A model generated the notes under the pieces. It had not been told where the DNA came from, made no database searches, and saw only the letters and a list, made by a program, of their open reading frames with translations. From the NCBI GenBank assembly GCA_026399195.1, contig JAPLRK010000066.1:1-58927 (forward strand): DNA of 58,927 bases, in the 5' to 3' direction. The first letter of the stretch is position 1, and the number at the start of each line of letters is the position of its first letter. Source of the DNA: Legionellales bacterium. Lineage in GTDB: Bacteria; Pseudomonadota; Gammaproteobacteria; Legionellales; Legionellaceae. Of the stretch, positions 9,367 to 17,792 are shown one piece after another. The translations under genes and the position numbers were made by a program.

Positions 9367-10635
9367 GTGATCAAACAGTTTATAACAGCTTGCCTGTTGT
9401 TGTTCATGGGGGCTACTTATGCGCTCGATCTTGAATTAACGCAGGGGATTAATTCAGCGTTGCCAATCGCTATCAATCCTTTTAATGGTGATCAGCAAAC
9501 CCAATTGACAAGTATCATTGAGAATGATTTGAAAATGTCTGGGCAATTTAAGCTTATCCCTTCTCCGATGACAAGTGCGAGTGAGCAGCCCAGCATCAGT
9601 TCGTGGCGCCAAGCAGGGGCCGATGCCGTTTTGTCAGGACATGTTGAGGCTTCAGGTTCAAATCGTTATTCAGTACGTTTTGAATTGTCAGATGCAGCAG
9701 CTCATGGGCGGTTATTATTGGCGAGGGATTACCAAGTGTCGGGTGCTGAAATTCGCGCTTTGGCGCATCATATCAGCGACGAAGTTTATCATCAACTGAC
9801 GGGTGAGCGGGGTATTTTCTCAACCAGAATCGCATATATTCTCGTACATCGTGAGGGCGAAAAGGCGAAATTTACGTTGGATATTGCTGATGTGGATGGT
9901 AGCAATCCTCAGAGTCTATTGGTTTCAACGGAGCCCATCATGTCTCCCACTTGGTCACCTGATGGACGGCAAATTTCATATGTGTCTTTTGAGAAGAAGC
10001 GTGCCCAAATTTACAGTGTTTCTGTTGAATCGGGACAAAGACGCTTGCTCACTGACTTTACTGGAATCAATGGTGCGCCCGCCTGGTCACCTGATCTCCA
10101 TCAATTGGCAGTGGTTTTATCGAAGGGTGGTAACCCTAAAATTTATACCGTTGATTTGTCTACAGGTCGATTGACTCAATTGACCTTTGGCGATTCCATT
10201 GATACTGAGCCTAGATATTCACCTGATGGACATTCCTTGCTTTTCACTTCAGGGAGAGGCGGCTCGCCCCAAATTTATCGCTTCAATTTTGCTGATGGCA
10301 ATATCAGTCGCGTGACGTATTCAGGCAACTATAATGCGCGAGCCTCCTTTACGCCCAACCAAAAGTCGATTGTCATGCTACATCGAGCAGAAGGACAATT
10401 CAGTATTGGTGTGCAAGATTTAGCATCAGGCCGAGTGATGTCTGTGACTTCATCACCATTCGATGAATCACCCTCCGTGGCGCCTAATGGTCGATTGATT
10501 TTGTATGCGACCCGCGCCCAAAATAAAGGGGTATTGGGGATTGTATCGATTGATGGTCGTATTAAAATGCGATTGCCTGCGAGAGGGGGTGACGTTCAAG
10601 AGCCAGCATGGTCACCTTTCTTAAATACTGCTTAG
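9367..10635 (+). CDS. tolB: Tol-Pal system periplasmic beta-propeller TolB
   Basis: Periplasmic protein that shuttles between Pal and the outer membrane. The start I prefer is the GTG at 9367 (422 residues), which follows AGGGGG by 4 nt and gives a clean signal peptide ending Thr-Tyr-Ala; the longer GTG at 9352 overlaps tolA and spoils it. An N-terminal alpha/beta domain (to about 165) is followed by six WD-like propeller blades, visible as repeated (P)-x-W-S-P-D-G-(R/H) and I-Y-x-(V/F) motifs. pal, the usual next gene, is not downstream; a nuclease gene overlaps its last 28 nt instead. Confidence 0.95.
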   Translation: MIKQFITACLLLFMGATYALDLELTQGINSALPIAINPFNGDQQTQLTSIIENDLKMSGQFKLIPSPMTSASEQPSISSWRQAGADAVLSGHVEASGSNRYSVRFELSDAAAHGRLLLARDYQVSGAEIRALAHHISDEVYHQLTGERGIFSTRIAYILVHREGEKAKFTLDIADVDGSNPQSLLVSTEPIMSPTWSPDGRQISYVSFEKKRAQIYSVSVESGQRRLLTDFTGINGAPAWSPDLHQLAVVLSKGGNPKIYTVDLSTGRLTQLTFGDSIDTEPRYSPDGHSLLFTSGRGGSPQIYRFNFADGNISRVTYSGNYNARASFTPNQKSIVMLHRAEGQFSIGVQDLASGRVMSVTSSPFDESPSVAPNGRLILYATRAQNKGVLGIVSIDGRIKMRLPARGGDVQEPAWSPFLNTA

Positions 10636-11471
10636 TTCATTTTAAGTTATGGCTTAGGCCCCTTTTTCTCATTGCCCTATTGAGCAGTCCTTCGTTCGGC
10701 TGGAATGCTTTGGGGCACCGGCTTGTGGCCGAGATTGCCTATCATCATCTGACACCCCAAGCAAAGCGTGAGTGTCTTCAATCTGAACAGTCCTTAAATG
10801 CCATATACAAACCCCAATCATGGGCAGATGCAGCTGTCTGGTTAGACACCTTGCGCTATCAGGATGTTCATTGGTTTGATTCAGTCCATTACATTGATAT
10901 CCCTTTTTCAGAAGATGGTAGCGCTCTACCCCCCATTCAAGAGATCAATGCCTTGTGGGCCATAGATAACGCCATGAAAACCCTCCTGAGTCCTTATGCC
11001 AAGCGTTTTGACAAAGGCGTGGCGCTTAGAGTGCTTGCTCATGTTGTGGGTGATCTTCATCAACCGTTGCATGCAGCTTCTCGAGTCAGTGCTGTCTATC
11101 CCAAGGGGGACCGAGGGGGTAATTTTGTCACGCTTCATGGAATCCGGATTGCTAAAAATTTACATGCCTATTGGGACAAAGGGGGCGGATTCTTGCTCTC
11201 GAAACATCGCTTAAGTTCCAGAGAACTAGACAGGAAGTCTCAGGAAATAGAACAACGCTGGCCATGTAGGCTCACAGATTCAAAGTCAAACCCAGATCTT
11301 TGGGCGGCAGAATCGCATGATTTAGCCTTGAATACAGTCTACAAGCGTCTTCCTCGTGATCACAGGCCAAACAATGCCTACCAGAAGCTATCGCAAACAG
11401 TAACTGCCAAACAATTGGCCTTGGCTGGATGTCGATTGGCTGGTTTGTTGAATCAAATCATACCCCGCTGA
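10608..11471 (+). CDS. Secreted S1/P1-family zinc nuclease
   Basis: S1/P1 nucleases cut single-stranded DNA/RNA and can act as 3'-nucleotidases with three zinc ions. 287 residues with an N-terminal export signal; predicted cleavage before Trp32 would leave Trp as the first mature residue, which in this family is itself a zinc ligand. Other expected ligands are visible: His37, Asp74 (W-A-D), His94, the H-V-V-G-D-x-H-Q-P-x-H block (His145, Asp149, His155) and L-H-x-x-W-D (His186, Asp190). All catalytic ligands appear present. The ATG lies inside the 3' end of tolB (28-nt overlap, different frame) and has no good ribosome-binding site, suggesting coupling to tolB. Likely roles are nucleic-acid scavenging or defence against extracellular DNA (inference). 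Confidence 0.9.
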   Translation: MVTFLKYCLVHFKLWLRPLFLIALLSSPSFGWNALGHRLVAEIAYHHLTPQAKRECLQSEQSLNAIYKPQSWADAAVWLDTLRYQDVHWFDSVHYIDIPFSEDGSALPPIQEINALWAIDNAMKTLLSPYAKRFDKGVALRVLAHVVGDLHQPLHAASRVSAVYPKGDRGGNFVTLHGIRIAKNLHAYWDKGGGFLLSKHRLSSRELDRKSQEIEQRWPCRLTDSKSNPDLWAAESHDLALNTVYKRLPRDHRPNNAYQKLSQTVTAKQLALAGCRLAGLLNQIIPR

Positions 11472-11504
11472 AAGAGTACGATACTGTGCGCGGCCATAAA
11501 TTGC

Positions 11505-11580
11505 GGGGTTGTAGGTTGGGCCTTGGCCCAACACAAGCCGTGGCACAACGTAACCTGTTGGCCCAAGGCCCAACCCACAG
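11505..11580. repeat. REP-like paired palindrome
   Basis: Two 19-nt arms in inverted orientation: 11514-11532 and 11557-11575. They match at all but two positions when one is reverse-complemented. The left arm is itself a near-perfect hairpin, GTTGGGCC-TT-GGCCCAAC; the right arm is the same with two changed bases. The layout resembles REP/BIME elements moved by REP-associated tyrosine transposases. No such transposase is in the window. It lies just past the nuclease gene and may also act as a transcription stop. Confidence 0.75.
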
Positions 11581-11630
11581 TGACCCCAACATGGACTGTT
11601 TGCGAGGCAACTCGGCGCCTCTGCTAAAGA

Positions 11631-11658
11631 TTGTTTTGACACATATTGGTGCTATAAT
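11631..11658 (+). promoter_or_regulatory. Sigma-70-like promoter with extended -10
   Basis: TTGTTT (11631-11636), 16-nt spacer, TATAAT (11653-11658), with TG one base upstream of the -10 (TGCTATAAT). It sits 38 nt before the ATG of the 807-residue orphan gene. That gene has no recognisable Shine-Dalgarno sequence, so the transcript leader is short and poorly marked for translation. Confidence 0.5.
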
Positions 11659-11696
11659 AGACAATACACCATAAATACAATCATTCGCGACTTATT

Positions 11697-14120
11697 ATGC
11701 ACAGAAAGATCCATAAATCCAAGCCTGATGCTCGTGCTTCTCTTTATGACGTTTTGATTTTAAAACAGAAAAAACGAAGGGCGTTATTTTATGCGCGATT
11801 TCAAGAGGGTCCGATTTGGAATAATGATTTAATTCGTGAGCATATGGAGTCGACGCGAACCAAGATCACCCCACCAAATGTGAAAGAGAAACAACTTCTG
11901 ATGATCGTGAAGGATCTTCTTATTTTTCCGGAATTGTATTTAGACGTCTCACCAAAAATTCTCGCGGAACTTTATTCAACAATGGATGAAAATCCACATT
12001 TCTCTGCGTTTTTCACCTCTTCAGGGCGGCATATTATGAAGTCCCATGGATCAGTGGCGATTGGATGCGATATTTTAAGAACAGGTGTGGCCGTTTCTGG
12101 AACTGGCGATCCTACGCGCATCAAAATGACCCTTCCCAAATCTTTTGTTCATGATCTCATAGGGCTGTTAGAAGGAGAGTCATGTTCTTTGACCGCTGAG
12201 GTTAAGGGACGATTTGGCAATAAAATGATAATCATCAAAACGCTAAAAAGTACCCTATATTTTGACTCTAAAGCGTTAAGTATATTACTTGAAGGAATGC
12301 TTCCAAAACAAAAGAACAATGACATTGTCAAAAATTTCATCAAAGAGTTCAATCGAATCGTCTTTACTTATTGTCGATTTGATCAAAAGCAAACCTATGC
12401 CATTCATCAAGAAATCTGGACAAAGCCCCGCTCTTCACAGCAATTGACCGATACTCAAAAATTCAATTCTATTTTTTCAATTTATCTCGAGGATTTAAAA
12501 AAATCAGCTCTGGCGCGCTTGGGTGGATATTTTTATCACCCTATCTCTAGACGTGTAGCGATAAGAAAGCAACCTAATGTAAAAGTAAGTACTTTGCTAA
12601 AAAATTATATCTCGTTTGAGCATGATAAGAAAAGGCGTGATGACAAACGCTCCTTGTCCTATCGATTTAACATTAAAAACATTTGGAGATTTGGCGGTAC
12701 CTTTGATTTTATCAATGACAGGGTCAGTTCATGTGTCGGTTTCGCAACACGTTTATTAGGTTCCACCCCTATCGTTGCTAGTTTTGCAAACCTATTTTCA
12801 CGCACAGGCTTAATGATTCAAACGGATGAAGAGAAAGCGCAAGAAGATAAGGGTATTCGGAATTTTATCAAAACATCATTTAACCATCTTCATTTTGGAC
12901 ATGCGAAAGAAAAAGGAAACGTAAGAAAACAAGATTTGAAGAAACTAACGCATTATGCTGAAGGATGCGGGGTTATTTATGATCCTACCCTTAAAAAATC
13001 ATTTGCGATTGGGTTTGGGGCTATGCGTGAGCATATTTGGAGCTGTGTGGTGACGGATGGTAATGGCATTCTATTACCTCGCAATCAATGGAAACCAGGT
13101 TGGGTGTGTGCAGACAAAGTTTCTGCTTCATCAATGAGCTCTGAGATGGTCGTCAAGATGCTTGATCTTCAAGAAAACAAAGAGGATTTGACGGATCCAC
13201 GCCATAAAGATGCCGAACATGTGACTTTAAAGCATCCGTATGATCCTAAAAAATATGCGGTCCCAAAGCGCCCAGATCCTGGATCCATTGCCTACCTTGC
13301 TTTGGCTTTTAAAAATAATCAATCGTTTATGCTCGGTTCACATCTGGCAGAACTCAGGGATGGGAAAATCTACTGGAATGGACACGAGTTTGATTCAAAA
13401 GATTACAAAGGTCATCCTATTCTGATTCCAAATGCTAAGATGTATGATTGGTTGGAACAAAGACGGATCCTTAAAATTAATGTTGACCGATATCCTAACA
13501 AGATCAAAGAAACTGTTATTTTTGGTACAGCTTCTGATCATTATCCGCTGTATCCAGATTTACTAGGGTTTATGGCAAGACGCAACATCAGTAAAAAGAC
13601 GAACACTTGGATTCAAAAAAAGGAAAAATATGCTGATAGGCAAGGGCGGTTGAATCCAGACAGGGCGCATTTGCTAGGTCAACAAAGCTTTTTTATGCCT
13701 CCAGGGTATCACCCCTCTTTTTTACAAAATCGCTCAGACGAGATCTGTGAAAAATGTGGGTTACAAATCAAACATGCCCCAAGAAAAATCATGCTCAATC
13801 GCTTTGTTCGTACACATGATGACTTTATTTATGCCTATTTGTCTGGCTCACAAGGCGTTCCAAAAGGGACATTGCTTGAAAGTGACGACATTCACCGACC
13901 AAGACCTGCTCATATTACGGATCATGAATTATACCGAGCCTTTGGTGGAAAACATCGTGACGAGATTCTAGGGCATCTGCATTTTGCGGATGTCGATTTG
14001 GTATTTGATGCCCCAAGTAAAGCCAATCAAATCTGTTATCATCCGCTACGATTGCTCTATCATCGGCAATTTGGATTGAAAAATGATGAAGCATATGTCT
14101 CACCATTGAATTTGGATTGA
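11697..14120 (+). CDS. 807-residue orphan protein
   Basis: I recognise no family. The protein is soluble and mixed alpha/beta, with no signal peptide and no clear transmembrane helix. The N terminus is strongly basic (His, Lys and Arg in the first 35 residues). A single Cys-x-x-Cys (about residues 685-688) sits in the C-terminal third with no second pair, so a zinc knuckle is not supported. The last 130 residues are rich in His and Arg. It has its own promoter and follows a REP-like element. Size, isolation and the lack of a familiar domain are what one expects of a lineage-specific or secreted effector-type protein, but nothing here proves secretion. Confidence 0.7.
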   Translation: MHRKIHKSKPDARASLYDVLILKQKKRRALFYARFQEGPIWNNDLIREHMESTRTKITPPNVKEKQLLMIVKDLLIFPELYLDVSPKILAELYSTMDENPHFSAFFTSSGRHIMKSHGSVAIGCDILRTGVAVSGTGDPTRIKMTLPKSFVHDLIGLLEGESCSLTAEVKGRFGNKMIIIKTLKSTLYFDSKALSILLEGMLPKQKNNDIVKNFIKEFNRIVFTYCRFDQKQTYAIHQEIWTKPRSSQQLTDTQKFNSIFSIYLEDLKKSALARLGGYFYHPISRRVAIRKQPNVKVSTLLKNYISFEHDKKRRDDKRSLSYRFNIKNIWRFGGTFDFINDRVSSCVGFATRLLGSTPIVASFANLFSRTGLMIQTDEEKAQEDKGIRNFIKTSFNHLHFGHAKEKGNVRKQDLKKLTHYAEGCGVIYDPTLKKSFAIGFGAMREHIWSCVVTDGNGILLPRNQWKPGWVCADKVSASSMSSEMVVKMLDLQENKEDLTDPRHKDAEHVTLKHPYDPKKYAVPKRPDPGSIAYLALAFKNNQSFMLGSHLAELRDGKIYWNGHEFDSKDYKGHPILIPNAKMYDWLEQRRILKINVDRYPNKIKETVIFGTASDHYPLYPDLLGFMARRNISKKTNTWIQKKEKYADRQGRLNPDRAHLLGQQSFFMPPGYHPSFLQNRSDEICEKCGLQIKHAPRKIMLNRFVRTHDDFIYAYLSGSQGVPKGTLLESDDIHRPRPAHITDHELYRAFGGKHRDEILGHLHFADVDLVFDAPSKANQICYHPLRLLYHRQFGLKNDEAYVSPLNLD

Positions 14121-14164
14121 TATTTATCCTAACTGGACTTAGAACAAATACAGTTCTGCCCTTA

Positions 14165-14197
14165 CGTGCCCGCGCCCGTGAGCGTGCCCTTGCCCGA
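14165..14197. repeat. GC-rich imperfect hexamer run
   Basis: A short run of GTGCCC/GCGCCC/GTGAGC/GTGCCC/TTGCCC-type hexamers in an otherwise AT-rich 189-nt gap between two convergent genes. It is conspicuous by base composition and not coding in any convincing frame. Nothing else is recognisable in this gap. Confidence 0.5.
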
Positions 14198-14309
14198 TCA
14201 GTTTTGATTTATAATTAGCAACTACGCGACCATTTTCCCATCAACAAGTTTTTTTATTCTCTTTTTAACGATTGCATGACACAGGGAAGAGAGCAGGGTT
14301 ATGTTAGCG

Positions 14310-16529
14310 TTAACAATGCGGCAAAATCCTGTCTAACCATTTGGGCAGATACCAGTTCCATTCGTTGAGCAGTGTCATGGTTGAGGGGACAAGGAATGAT
14401 CGGATTAAAAAGGCATCGACAAAAATGGCGATGGCTATTCCGAAACCAAATGCCTTGACCATGAGCACATCGGCGACTAAGAAAGAGCCGCAGATAAAAA
14501 TCACAATGAGCGCGGCGGATGTGATGATCCTGCCGCTTTTTTCAATACCAAAAATGATGCTTTTTTTGGTGTCGTGGGTTGAATCGTACGCTTCTTTGAT
14601 TCTTGTGAGAAGAAAGACCTCGTAGTCCATGGAAAACCCAAATAAGGCGCAAAAGATGATCACCAATAAACTGATATCTAACATCCCTTGTGGATCAAAA
14701 TGCAGCAGTTGATGCAGGTAGCCGTCTTGAAACACCAATACCAAAGCACCATAGCATGCAGAAAGACTTAACATATTCATCACAAGGGCTTTGAGTGGTA
14801 AAACAATCGATCGAAGAAGTAGGAGTAAAATGAGATAAGTTAATCCCATGATCCATAAGATTGCATAAGGAAGGTAATGGGAAATTGTTTTTAAAACATC
14901 CTTATTGGCTATCGGTGTGCCTGTTAAGCTCATACTCATGCTAGGTTTAAGTTTTGTATTAGGTAAGTCGCGTATTAATAGGGCAGTCTCTGGTGAATTG
15001 AAATGATGCTTACTGATGATATCAATCACCGTAAAATGATGACCCGTAGTGGTTGATAAATAGGTTTTCATATCAGGTGAGATCAGACTGGGGTGTTGAT
15101 ATATTTGTTGGTACTGTTGTTTTGTGATCTTTGAATCCAGGCTTACAATACTGTTGACTTCAGCAATTCCTGGGTTTTGTTTCAGTCGGTGCGTGAACGA
15201 ATAAAGATCTGAAATGCTTGAGCTCGATAAAATCTGGTGATGTGTTTTTATCACCAGCAAAATAGGGGATAGGTTGTTTTCATGGAATTGTTCTGAATAG
15301 CTGTCAAAAAAACGTCTGTTTTCAGAGTGCTCTGGGAAAATATGAAAATCAGAGACACCCAATTTTGCGGAAAGGAATGGGTAGCCTAGCATGAGGAGAA
15401 GGATTAGGATTGGGAAGAAAAATGTCAAGGGGTGGTTGACTACTTTTTCCGCGATCCAATGCCATCGATTGAATAGTTTGGATCGATTGTGTTTTGGGAC
15501 TCTGATGGCCAACCGATTGATGTTTGTATTGAGGACAGACAAAATAGCGGGTAAAAATACATTCGCTGTGATCACCGCAACAACGACAGCTACCAACCCG
15601 CCCACGGCCACAGAAAAAAGAATATTGATAGGAAAGATGAACAAAGCACTGAGACTAGCAAAGACGGCTAATCCACTATAAAAAATCGCCTTCCCCGCGG
15701 TAGCTTGGGTCCTTGCAATGACTTTTCTGATAGGCTGATTTGTCCGAAGTTCATCTCGAAAACGACTGATGATGAACAATGAATAATCCAAGCAAAGGCA
15801 AAGCCCTAACAACAAAGCGATATTGATGGTAAATACCGAGAGGGTAAAAAAATGCCCCAAATAATAGAGTAGAGTGAGGATAATCATCGCCGATCCCCCG
15901 CCCAATAGGATAGGAAGAATAGCGGCAACTAGTGATCCAAAAACCAGGATCATCGTCACGATGGCGACTGGGGTTGCAATAAAATCGGCTTTATAGAGAT
16001 CGGTTTGTGTTTGATGATTCATATCATCAACAAAGATAGGTTCACCCCCGAGCTGCATGGTCATATGGCGAGGTTTTTTTATAGATGATTTTAAACGGTC
16101 TAATAAATCATCGCTGATAGGCAACTTATCTTTGACGATGACGACGGCATAGGCGGTGTGTTTGTTTTTTGAGATTTGATTTTTATGATCCCCTGGATAG
16201 ATGATCTCAGATTTAAACGGTAAATCCTCTAAGGAAGACAGCGATTTTTTGATGTTATTGGCAAAGATAGGGTCGGATGCCAAAAGGTTAGGGCTATGAT
16301 ACATCACCAGAAATTTATTGGTTGAGTTAAAGCCTAGATGTTGATTCAGATACTGAGTGACGTGAGTGCTTTCAGCTTTCTCGTCAATGAATCCAGTGGT
16401 TTTGAATGGGTTCATAATATTGGGTAGAAAGGGAATACACGCCAAAAGCGAGATCACCCAAAGTGCGATGATATACCACCGTAGAGTATATACTATGTCA
16501 CCAAACTGATAGAACTTATGATCTTCCAT
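14310..16529 (-). CDS. MMPL/RND-family transporter
   Basis: 739 residues with the MMPL layout: one N-terminal membrane helix (about 15-35), an extracytoplasmic loop (about 40-180), a block of five helices (about 185-345) containing the L-C-L-C-L-D-Y-S-L-F-I-I-S-R-F-R-D-E-L motif, another helix near 375, a second loop (about 400-550), and a final helix block (about 555-725) with the matching F-G-F-S-M-D-Y-E-V-F-L-L-T-R-I-K-E motif. The Asp-Tyr pairs in both blocks are the expected proton-relay residues. Such proteins export lipids or small molecules. There is no membrane-fusion partner nearby. It is on the same strand as the NRPS about 1.3 kb upstream, so export of an NRPS product is possible but unproven. 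Confidence 0.88.
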   Translation of the reverse strand: MEDHKFYQFGDIVYTLRWYIIALWVISLLACIPFLPNIMNPFKTTGFIDEKAESTHVTQYLNQHLGFNSTNKFLVMYHSPNLLASDPIFANNIKKSLSSLEDLPFKSEIIYPGDHKNQISKNKHTAYAVVIVKDKLPISDDLLDRLKSSIKKPRHMTMQLGGEPIFVDDMNHQTQTDLYKADFIATPVAIVTMILVFGSLVAAILPILLGGGSAMIILTLLYYLGHFFTLSVFTINIALLLGLCLCLDYSLFIISRFRDELRTNQPIRKVIARTQATAGKAIFYSGLAVFASLSALFIFPINILFSVAVGGLVAVVVAVITANVFLPAILSVLNTNINRLAIRVPKHNRSKLFNRWHWIAEKVVNHPLTFFFPILILLLMLGYPFLSAKLGVSDFHIFPEHSENRRFFDSYSEQFHENNLSPILLVIKTHHQILSSSSISDLYSFTHRLKQNPGIAEVNSIVSLDSKITKQQYQQIYQHPSLISPDMKTYLSTTTGHHFTVIDIISKHHFNSPETALLIRDLPNTKLKPSMSMSLTGTPIANKDVLKTISHYLPYAILWIMGLTYLILLLLLRSIVLPLKALVMNMLSLSACYGALVLVFQDGYLHQLLHFDPQGMLDISLLVIIFCALFGFSMDYEVFLLTRIKEAYDSTHDTKKSIIFGIEKSGRIITSAALIVIFICGSFLVADVLMVKAFGFGIAIAIFVDAFLIRSFLVPSTMTLLNEWNWYLPKWLDRILPHC

Positions 16530-16707
16530 GAGATTGCACGCTCATTTAGTCCATTATTTTAACAGTCTAGTACATATATTGTCTGTTGACAATTTTTGTA
16601 ACTCCCCACGTCATCCCGAGTGAAGCAGTGCAAGGAGTTCTCAATAGCCCAATGAGCTTAATGGCTGTCAAGATTCTACAGGTGGCAACGTTAATGGGAC
16701 AAGACCT

Positions 16708-17367
16708 TTAAACACGATAAGCCAGGCGTATAAGAACAGAGTATAAAAAAGGAAAATAGACGTCTGAAGGGTTTAATTGGGACTCACCATATCCCGCAGT
16801 GTAGTTTGCGGCAATTTCTGCCATCACGTGTGGGGTGACGTTATGATTCAACCCTACGCCGAAGGTTGGGCTTAGTCGCCAGTGGTCGTAAAGAATATCA
16901 AATCGATGAATGCCAGCAGCACCAGCACTTGAGAATGCTCTGATGGATGTTTGGGGGATAGTGAGTATGATTTTAGCCATCAGATTGACTGTTTCTGTGT
17001 GCGTGATGAGCTCCGTCATACCTTCGTTCATGAAGCTGAAGAGGCTTATCTTGTCGAAAAAAACATGGGCTGTAGGAAAACGGAAATAGTTGGTTTCTAG
17101 CGCGAAATATCGGCTAAACTCATATCCGGCAAAGATCCCCCCAACCACGCCACCTTCCTGGACGGTGTTTGGTGTGGATAAGCTCATCGCCAAATTTTTG
17201 TTTTTTTCTGGGGGGACAATGCCATCCCAAGTGGTTGATCCATAACCTACACCGGCCCCAAGATAAAAAGGATGTTTCTGAGGGGTCTCATTCGCCATGG
17301 TTTTTTGAGCATACAATGCTGTCAAAAGGAGCAGGGTATATAAAGCACTCTGTTTTTTTAAGTTCAA
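16708..17367 (-). CDS. Outer-membrane beta-barrel protein (small, OmpA/OmpW-like barrel)
   Basis: 219 residues. An N-terminal export signal (Lys-rich start, hydrophobic core, cleavage near Met-Ala-Asn) is followed by alternating beta strands rich in Gly, Tyr and Phe, for example G-A-G-V-G-Y-G and G-G-I-F-A-G-Y-E-F-S-R-Y-F-A-L-E, and a last strand ending R-L-A-Y-R-V. This is the pattern of an eight-stranded barrel. The start is TTG with no strong ribosome-binding site; no in-frame ATG is close. Function cannot be given. A Cys-rich secreted protein is encoded 22 nt upstream on the same strand. Confidence 0.75.
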   Translation of the reverse strand: MNLKKQSALYTLLLLTALYAQKTMANETPQKHPFYLGAGVGYGSTTWDGIVPPEKNKNLAMSLSTPNTVQEGGVVGGIFAGYEFSRYFALETNYFRFPTAHVFFDKISLFSFMNEGMTELITHTETVNLMAKIILTIPQTSIRAFSSAGAAGIHRFDILYDHWRLSPTFGVGLNHNVTPHVMAEIAANYTAGYGESQLNPSDVYFPFLYSVLIRLAYRV

Positions 17368-17389
17368 AATGAAAAATCTCGGTCAGAAT

Positions 17390-17728
17390 TTAAGGGCAGG
17401 GTTGACCTGTTGAACTACAGGACTTTGCTGTGGAATCAGTGCCGCCGTGCAGATAACAATTCCAATTATCCAAGCAGTCACGCTTGGTGGTGTGTTGTTG
17501 AAACTCGCAGGCTTTATCTAAGGTTCCAAAAACTACAATCAATCGGAGATAAAGCTGGTTCATGTCTTCACACATCCCCTTGGGAAGACCTGAATCACTA
17601 CAATAGCAGGTGGCCGCAGTTTTGAAGGAGGGGCAAAAATTAGGATCATTAGTAGGTAGGGCGCGTGGACAGGTATAAGCCGAGATACTAAAGAGGCATA
17701 GTAAAACCATAAAACATCTTTTCATCAT
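17390..17728 (-). CDS. Small Cys-rich secreted protein
   Basis: 112 residues. A signal peptide (about 1-18) is followed by a mature region with ten Cys, an even number consistent with disulfide pairing in the periplasm or outside the cell: T-C-P-R, N-F-C, C-Y-C, M-C-E-D, K-A-C-E-F, R-D-C, N-C-Y, S-C-S and P-C-P. ATG-ATG start with AAGGA 7 nt upstream. I do not recognise the family. It is co-oriented with the beta-barrel gene just downstream. Its oxidative folding would need Dsb machinery; note that the dsbD in this window is broken. Confidence 0.7.
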   Translation of the reverse strand: MMKRCFMVLLCLFSISAYTCPRALPTNDPNFCPSFKTAATCYCSDSGLPKGMCEDMNQLYLRLIVVFGTLDKACEFQQHTTKRDCLDNWNCYLHGGTDSTAKSCSSTGQPCP

Positions 17729-17792
17729 TCCTAAGTCCTTCGGAAATAATCATTAAAAAATAGTATCAGATAAGCTTAAGTCCTGCAAAGGA

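Noticed and set aside
13740-13800. Zinc ribbon in the 807-residue protein
   Set aside because: There is only one C-x-x-C and no second pair or His ligands in range.
16600-16640. CGTCATCCCGAG-type sequence in the gap upstream of the beta-barrel gene
   Set aside because: It resembles a widespread bacterial repeat, but only one half is present and no inverted partner was found in the window, so it is not listed as an element.
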